Source: Billgrantia tianxiuensis
GTDB lineage: Bacteria > Pseudomonadota > Gammaproteobacteria > Pseudomonadales > Halomonadaceae
NCBI RefSeq assembly: GCF_009834345.1
Contig: NZ_CP035042.1
Span: 3,100,001 to 3,164,000, forward strand
Length of the DNA stretch: 64,000 nucleotides
Reading direction: 5' to 3'
Shown: positions 59,184-64,000 of the stretch, in pieces
How positions within the stretch are numbered: position 1 is the first letter of the stretch
How the letters are laid out: each line of letters starts with the position of its first letter
Notes under the pieces: model-generated
The model's input: the letters and a program-made list of their open reading frames with translations, nothing else
Told to the model about the DNA's origin: nothing
Database searches by the model: none
Position numbers and translations under genes: made by a program

Positions 59184-59211
59184 GTCAACCCAGAAACACC
59201 CCCAAGTTGAC
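59184..59211. promoter_or_regulatory. Probable BirA operator 2 of the bio operon
   Basis: GTCAACC, 14-base spacer, AGTTGAC. It has the same arms and spacer as operator 1, starts 55 bases downstream of it, and ends 15 bases before the bioB start. Confidence 0.65.
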
Positions 59212-59226
59212 CGAGACGAGCCTACC

Positions 59227-60330
59227 ATGACCGATGCCTCGCAGGCTGGCCCGAACGCACCAGCCTTCCATCAAGCGCCGATTCGTCACGACTGGTCGCT
59301 GGCCGAAATCGAGGCGCTGCTCGCGCTACCCTTCAACGATTTGCTATTCCGAGCCCAGCAGGTGCACCGGGCCCACTTCGATGCCAATGCCGTGCAGGTT
59401 TCCACGCTGCTGTCGATCAAGACCGGCGCCTGCCCGGAAGACTGCAAGTACTGTCCACAGTCGGGCCACTACACGACCGGGCTGGACAAGGAGAAGTTGC
59501 TCGAGATCGAGAAGGTGGTCGCCCAGGCCAAGGCCGCTCAGGAAGCCGGCGCCAGTCGCTTCTGCATGGGTGCTGCCTGGCGCAGCCCGCGCGAGAAAGA
59601 CCTGACCGTGGTGATGGAGATGGTGCGCCAGGTCAAGGCATTGGGTCTCGAGACCTGCATGACGCTGGGCATGGTCGACACAGACCAGGCAAGCCGCCTG
59701 GCCGAGGCCGGCCTCGATTATTACAACCACAATCTCGACACCTCGCCGGAATACTATGGTGAGATCATCACCACCCGCACCTATGCCGATCGCCTGGAGA
59801 CCCTGGCCAACGTGCGCGAGGCGGGCATGAAGGTCTGCTCGGGCGGCATTCTCGGCATGGGCGAGGCACCCCGCGATCGCGCCGCCCTGCTGCAGCAGTT
59901 GGCCAGGCTCGATCCGCATCCCGAGTCGGTGCCGATCAACATGCTGGTCAAGGTGCCCGGCACGCCTCTGGAGGATGTGGAAGATCTCGACCCCATCGAA
60001 TTCATACGCGCCATCGCCGTGGCACGCATATTGATGCCGGCAAGCCACGTGCGCCTCTCCGCAGGTCGCGAGCAGATGGACGAGTCGACCCAGGCGCTGG
60101 CCTTCCTCGCCGGGGCCAACTCCATCTTCTATGGCGACAAGCTGTTGACTACCGGCAACCCCCAGGCCGCGCGTGACAAGGCCCTGTTCGCCAAGCTCGG
60201 TCTGCATCCTGAGCGGCGCAGCACCTGTCATGGCGACGATGCGCAGCAGGCCGCTCTCGAGACTGCCGTGGCGCACCAGTCGCAGCAAGCCCTCAGCGCG
60301 GCGCTGGCCTACGACGCGACCCAGGCCTGA
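59227..60330 (+). CDS. bioB: Biotin synthase
   Basis: Radical-SAM enzyme that inserts sulfur into dethiobiotin; 367 residues. The radical-SAM cluster is [14 protein letters not shown] near residue 75; [23 protein letters not shown] and RLSAGREQM follow. ATG 59227 opens a tail-to-head operon bioB-bioF-bioH-bioC-bioD; the longer frame to 58729 is not coding. Two probable BirA operators lie just upstream. Confidence 0.97.
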   Translation: MTDASQAGPNAPAFHQAPIRHDWSLAEIEALLALPFNDLLFRAQQVHRAHFDANAVQVSTLLSIKTGACPEDCKYCPQSGHYTTGLDKEKLLEIEKVVAQAKAAQEAGASRFCMGAAWRSPREKDLTVVMEMVRQVKALGLETCMTLGMVDTDQASRLAEAGLDYYNHNLDTSPEYYGEIITTRTYADRLETLANVREAGMKVCSGGILGMGEAPRDRAALLQQLARLDPHPESVPINMLVKVPGTPLEDVEDLDPIEFIRAIAVARILMPASHVRLSAGREQMDESTQALAFLAGANSIFYGDKLLTTGNPQAARDKALFAKLGLHPERRSTCHGDDAQQAALETAVAHQSQQALSAALAYDATQA

Positions 60331-61490
60331 TGCTGATGTCGACGCTTTCGACCGCGTGGCCCCAGCGCCTCGCCGAGGCCGCGGCCGAGCGCCGTGGCCA
60401 AGGCCTGTGGCGCGAACGACGCACGCGCGGCACCGATCTGGTCGACTTCGCCGGCAACGACTACCTCGGCCTGGCCAATGACCCTCGACTGGCCGAGGCC
60501 CAGGCGAAAGGGGCGCGCCGCTTCGGTACCGGGGCAGCGGCTTCGCATCTGGTCAATGGGCATCTGGAAGTGCATGACGTCCTCGAGCGGCGCCTGGCCG
60601 AACTCGTCGGACGCCCCCGTGCGCTGCTCTTCTCCACCGGCTACATGGCCAACCTGGGAACGCTGCAGGCTCTGTGCGACGAAGCCACCCACGTCTTTCA
60701 GGACCGTCTCAACCACGCCTCGTTGCTCGACGGCGCCAAGCTGTCGGGAGCCCGTTCGCGGCGCTTTCATCACCGTGACCACGACGATCTCGAGCGCCTG
60801 CTCGCCCGGACACCAGCCGAGGCAGCCAAGCTCGTGGTCAGCGATGGCGTGTTCAGCATGGACGGTGACGTCGCCAATATCAGCGCACTGGCGGACCTCA
60901 GCGCCCGGCACGGCGCCTGGCTGATGATCGACGATGCCCATGGCCTGGGAGTACTCGGCGCTCACGGCGACGGCTGCGTTGGCCGCGCCCATGACGTCGA
61001 GCGCGTCCCGATACTGGTGGGAACCCTGGGCAAGGCACTGGGTACCGGAGGCGCCTTCGTTGCCGGCAGCGAGGCGCTGATCGAGCATCTGATCCAGTTC
61101 GCCCGCCCCTACGTCTACACCACCGCCCAGCCGCCCGGCGTGGCCGCCGCCACCCTCGCAGCGCTCGACATACTGGCCAGCGAACCCGAGCGTCGCGAGC
61201 GCCTACGTGACGCCATCGACTACTTCCGCCATGAGGCAGCCCTGCTCGGGCTACCGCTGGCCGATTCGTTCACGCCCATCCAGCCGCTCATGCTGGCCGA
61301 CACCGGGCGGGTCATGCGCTGGGCCGTCGAGCTGCATGAGGCAGGCCTGGCGGTCGGCGCCATTCGCCCACCTACCGTGCCATGCGGCGAAGCCCGGCTA
61401 CGCATAACCCTTTGCGCGAAGCACGGTCGGGAGGCGCTGGACCGGCTGCTGGAGAATCTCTCACGCCTACAGGGGGAGGAAGCGGGGTGA
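60330..61490 (+). CDS. bioF: 8-amino-7-oxononanoate synthase
   Basis: PLP enzyme joining pimeloyl-ACP and alanine; 386 residues. Motifs: DFAGNDYLGLAND, FGTGAAASHLVNGH, DDAHGLGVLG and the PLP Lys in VGTLGKALGTGG near residue 236. The ATG overlaps the bioB stop by one base; a second ATG two codons later is an equal candidate. Confidence 0.95.
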   Translation: MLMSTLSTAWPQRLAEAAAERRGQGLWRERRTRGTDLVDFAGNDYLGLANDPRLAEAQAKGARRFGTGAAASHLVNGHLEVHDVLERRLAELVGRPRALLFSTGYMANLGTLQALCDEATHVFQDRLNHASLLDGAKLSGARSRRFHHRDHDDLERLLARTPAEAAKLVVSDGVFSMDGDVANISALADLSARHGAWLMIDDAHGLGVLGAHGDGCVGRAHDVERVPILVGTLGKALGTGGAFVAGSEALIEHLIQFARPYVYTTAQPPGVAAATLAALDILASEPERRERLRDAIDYFRHEAALLGLPLADSFTPIQPLMLADTGRVMRWAVELHEAGLAVGAIRPPTVPCGEARLRITLCAKHGREALDRLLENLSRLQGEEAG

Positions 61491-62221
61491 CCAAGCTCGT
61501 ATTGCTCTCCGGTTGGGGGATCGATGCCAGGGTCTGGCAGCCGCTAGCACCTTATTGGCCGCCGGGCATCGAGGTGAACACTCCCGACTGGCCGGGCTAT
61601 GGCAACCGCGCCGGCGAAGCGGCACCGACAACCCTGCCCGAGCTGGCAAGCGCAATGCGCCATGAACTGCCGAGCGATGCTGTCTGGGTCGGTTGGTCGC
61701 TCGGCGGCCTGCTCGCCGGCGCATTGCTGGAGCACCTGCCGACACCTCGCGCCCTGATACTGGTGGGGGCCGGATATCGCTTCTGCAGCGAAGACGGCGT
61801 AACGTCAGCGGAGCTGGCTACCTTTCGCCGTGCCTTCGAGCGTGAGCCCCATGCCACCTGGCAGCATTTCCTTCGCTGGCAGTTGCAGGGGGAACCTTCT
61901 CCGCGCTCGGCACATCGCCGCCTGCTCGGCTTGCTGGGTCGACATCCCAGCGCTTCGAGCGAGACGCTGGCCCTGGGCCTCGACCAACTGGCGCAGCTCG
62001 ATCTCTCCAGACAGCTCAGGACGCCGCCCTGCCCGATCCACCGCCTCGTCGGCGAGCGGGACAGATTGGTGGGAAAGACAGCCCAATTGGAGGCCGACCT
62101 GCTCCTCGCCGACAACGGCCACTGCCCGATGTTGACGCGCCCGGACGCTCTGGCAAGTCATCTCCTGATGCTGTTGCACGATAGCGCTCTTCTACCGGAC
62201 GACGGCGAGGTCGTCGTATGA
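61487..62221 (+). CDS. bioH: Pimeloyl-ACP methyl ester carboxylesterase
   Basis: Alpha/beta-hydrolase that frees pimeloyl-ACP from its methyl ester; 244 residues. LLSGWGIDARVWQPL at the start, nucleophile elbow VGWSLGGLL, Asp in GERDRLVG and His in DNGHCPML form the triad. The GTG start at 61487 overlaps the bioF stop (GTGA) and has a GGGGGAGGA site; longer starts lie inside bioF. Confidence 0.92.
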   Translation: MTKLVLLSGWGIDARVWQPLAPYWPPGIEVNTPDWPGYGNRAGEAAPTTLPELASAMRHELPSDAVWVGWSLGGLLAGALLEHLPTPRALILVGAGYRFCSEDGVTSAELATFRRAFEREPHATWQHFLRWQLQGEPSPRSAHRRLLGLLGRHPSASSETLALGLDQLAQLDLSRQLRTPPCPIHRLVGERDRLVGKTAQLEADLLLADNGHCPMLTRPDALASHLLMLLHDSALLPDDGEVVV

Positions 62222-63024
62222 CGAGGGCTCTGCAATACGCCACCGCCCCCTGCGAAGCCAGTGCCTGGCGCCGGCATGTGGCACGCGCCTTCTCGCGCTC
62301 GTCGGAACGCTACACCCGCCTGGCCAAGGCGCAGCAGCAGATGGGCGAGTCACTCTGGCCCCTGCTCCCTCCACGGGCGAGCCGCGTACTCGATCTGGGC
62401 TGCGGCCCCGGCCACTGGAGCCGGCGTTTGGCAACACGGTTCGGCTCGGAGTGCCGCGTGTTCGGTCTCGACCTGGCCCCGGGCATGCTCGAGGCCGCTC
62501 GCCACGAGACACCCGCCAATGTCGACTGGCTGTGTGCGGACGCTGCCGCCCTGCCCCTGGCCGACGGCCAGTTGGATCTGGTGTTCTCCAACCTGGCCAT
62601 TCAGTGGTGCCCGGATCTCGATAGCGTGATGACGGAACTTCATCGGGTGCTGCGTCCCGGCGGCCGTGCGGTGATCAACACTCTGGGTCCCGGCACACTG
62701 AGCGAGGTCGCCCAAGCCTGGTCGTCGCCCCAGGCCCTGCTCGACTTTCGCTCGCGAGATCGACACCTGGCCTGTGCACACCTGGCCGGCTTCGCCCACG
62801 TTCACTGCCACGAGGTCACCGAGCGCTTCTTCTATCCCGACTTGGCAGCGGTCATGGATTCGATCAAGGGGGTCGGTGCCCAGACCCCACGCCCCGCCAC
62901 GCGTCTGACCCGCTCCGACCTGGCCCGGGCCCAGCGGTGCTTCGAAGCACTGCGCGAGCCAGCTGGACTGCCGGTCAGCTATCGGCGCCTGACCCTCATT
63001 CTCGACAAGGAAGCGGAAGCATGA
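62218..63024 (+). CDS. bioC: Malonyl-ACP O-methyltransferase
   Basis: SAM methyltransferase that starts pimelate synthesis by masking malonyl-ACP; 268 residues. SAM motif VLDLGCGPGHWSRRLA near residue 58; DLVFSNLAIQWCPDL and LHRVLRPGGRAVINTLGPGTL follow. The ATG overlaps the bioH stop (ATGA). The BioC-BioH pair together defines the E. coli type route. Confidence 0.94.
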   Translation: MTRALQYATAPCEASAWRRHVARAFSRSSERYTRLAKAQQQMGESLWPLLPPRASRVLDLGCGPGHWSRRLATRFGSECRVFGLDLAPGMLEAARHETPANVDWLCADAAALPLADGQLDLVFSNLAIQWCPDLDSVMTELHRVLRPGGRAVINTLGPGTLSEVAQAWSSPQALLDFRSRDRHLACAHLAGFAHVHCHEVTERFFYPDLAAVMDSIKGVGAQTPRPATRLTRSDLARAQRCFEALREPAGLPVSYRRLTLILDKEAEA

Positions 63025-63722
63025 CGCGTTATTTCATCACCGGCACCGACACCGATGCCGGCAAGACCCTGGTGACCGCCGGACTATTGGCACTGGCCCG
63101 CTCGCGCGGCCTGAGCACCCTGGGGCTCAAACCCATCGCCTCGGGCTGCCGGCGTACCGGCGCCGGCCTGCGCAACGACGATGCCCTCGCCCTGATGGCG
63201 CGTAGCGTACCGGCACTGGCCTACGAGACGGTCAACCCCTTTGCCTTCGAGCCGGCCATCGCCCCGCACCTGGCGACTCGCCAGGCGGGGACGAACATCA
63301 GCCTCGCCCAGCTTGGCGAACATGTCGCTCCGCTGCTGGAAGAGCCGCGTGACCTCATCCTGGTGGAGGGTGCCGGGGGTTGGCGCGTACCGCTCAACGA
63401 CAGCGAGGATCTCTCAGGGCTGGCCACTCATCTCGACCTGCCGGTGATCCTCGTGGTCGGTCTCAGGCTCGGCTGCCTCAATCATGCCCGCCTGACGGCC
63501 GAGGCCATACGCGCGGATGGGGCGAAGCTGGCTGGCTGGGTCGGCAACCTGCTGGCTGCCGACTTCGCCCGTGACGCCTCGCTCTATGCCGACAACCTCG
63601 CCACCCTGCAGCACACCCTCGATGCACCATGCCTGGGGGTAGTGCCACGCCTGAGCCGGGTGGCGCCGGCCAGACGCCCGGAAGCCGCCGTGGCTCATCT
63701 CGAGCTACCCGAAGGCGATTGA
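63021..63722 (+). CDS. bioD: Dethiobiotin synthetase
   Basis: ATP-dependent ring closure to dethiobiotin; 233 residues. The P-loop YFITGTDTDAGKT is at the N-terminus and LVEGAGGWRVPL near residue 115. The ATG overlaps the bioC stop (ATGA). It is the last gene of the operon; a promoter for the tRNA overlaps its end. bioA, for the remaining step, is not in the window. Confidence 0.95.
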   Translation: MTRYFITGTDTDAGKTLVTAGLLALARSRGLSTLGLKPIASGCRRTGAGLRNDDALALMARSVPALAYETVNPFAFEPAIAPHLATRQAGTNISLAQLGEHVAPLLEEPRDLILVEGAGGWRVPLNDSEDLSGLATHLDLPVILVVGLRLGCLNHARLTAEAIRADGAKLAGWVGNLLAADFARDASLYADNLATLQHTLDAPCLGVVPRLSRVAPARRPEAAVAHLELPEGD

Positions 63723-63746
63723 CTTGCGACCGAGGGTCCGTACAAT
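63719..63746 (+). promoter_or_regulatory. Promoter of tRNA-Leu
   Basis: TTGACT (63719-63724), 16 bases, TACAAT (63741-63746), with a GC-rich stretch before the tRNA. The -35 overlaps the bioD stop codon. Confidence 0.65.
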
Positions 63747-63766
63747 GTGGACGCCTGCCCAGCCCT

Positions 63767-63851
<85 letters not shown>

Positions 63852-64000
63852 TCATGGCTCGCGCCTGCCGAGTTTCGTGACGTCTTCGCCACGGTTTCCC
63901 CCTTTTCTACGGTTTCCTGCGTTCCCGTTTGCGACAGCGCTGCGCTGCCGCCGTGCTTTCGTGCGTCCTTCACACGTACAAGACGGAATATCCTTACACT
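63852..64000. other. Right-end stretch without visible gene
   Basis: Only 149 bases remain after the tRNA. I see no ORF start, tRNA or clear terminator here; it is probably the leader of a gene beyond the window. Confidence 0.4.

Noticed and set aside
59100..59226. A biotin or other riboswitch before bioB
   Set aside because: The repeats are symmetric DNA operators of BirA type; no known biotin riboswitch fold is present.

Overview
This window looks like chromosome of a halophilic gammaproteobacterium, most likely Halomonadaceae (Halomonas-like). The call rests on high GC, a complete Na+-NQR operon beside a long-form gap gene and mfd (an order also found in Pseudomonas), a PPi-dependent phosphofructokinase, and a bioBFHCD operon followed by tRNA-Leu. 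I see no prophage, insertion sequence, CRISPR array or defence island. Most of the window is core genome with a few lineage-specific insertions.

Layout. (1) 1-5617: nqrA-F on the minus strand, Na+-pumping NADH:quinone oxidoreductase, nqrF cut by the window edge. (2) 5983-11129: divergent gap (minus) and mfd (plus). (3) 11324-13608: an outer-membrane/peptidoglycan tethering module, with a LysM L,D-transpeptidase, an Lpp-type lipoprotein and a Tat-type L,D-transpeptidase. (4) 13979-15501: small unknown genes beside topA. (5) 15498-23046: topA, a DUF3141 PhaC-like protein, a degenerate biotin-carboxylase-like protein and a divergent LysR regulator. (6) 23219-33553: lipA, then convergent lipB-ybeD-dacA-rlpA-mltB-rodA-mrdA-rlmH-rsfS-nadD-proA (lipoate, cell elongation, ribosome and NAD functions). 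(7) 34942-38931: two membrane proteins with degenerate GGDEF-like domains, a DedA-PAP2 fusion and a LysE exporter. (8) 39004-45013: ubiX, mpl, pfp, a kinase/phosphatase-like fusion and ppa. (9) 45244-53233: dsbD, accBC, prmA, dusB, fis, purH. (10) 53350-58973: gabD-like gene, a small membrane gene, folX, folE, an orphan periplasmic gene, srkA, comF. (11) 59227-63851: bioBFHCD behind two BirA-type operators, then tRNA-Leu(UAG).

Data quality. Sixteen genes carry a total of 22 apparent -1 frameshifts, mostly one base missing from a G or C run. In every case restoring the missing base(s) gives a continuous reading frame of normal family length, and the coordinates given here then divide by three. 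This pattern is much better explained by under-called homopolymers in the sequence than by gene decay, so these genes are annotated as CDS spanning the shift rather than as pseudogenes.

Functional links: the Lpp lipoprotein (C-terminal Lys) sits between two L,D-transpeptidases; RodA/PBP2/MltB/RlpA/DacA form the elongation and septal hydrolase cluster; AccBC needs biotin made by the bio operon, whose promoter carries probable BirA operators; PFP and pyrophosphatase both act on the PPi pool.
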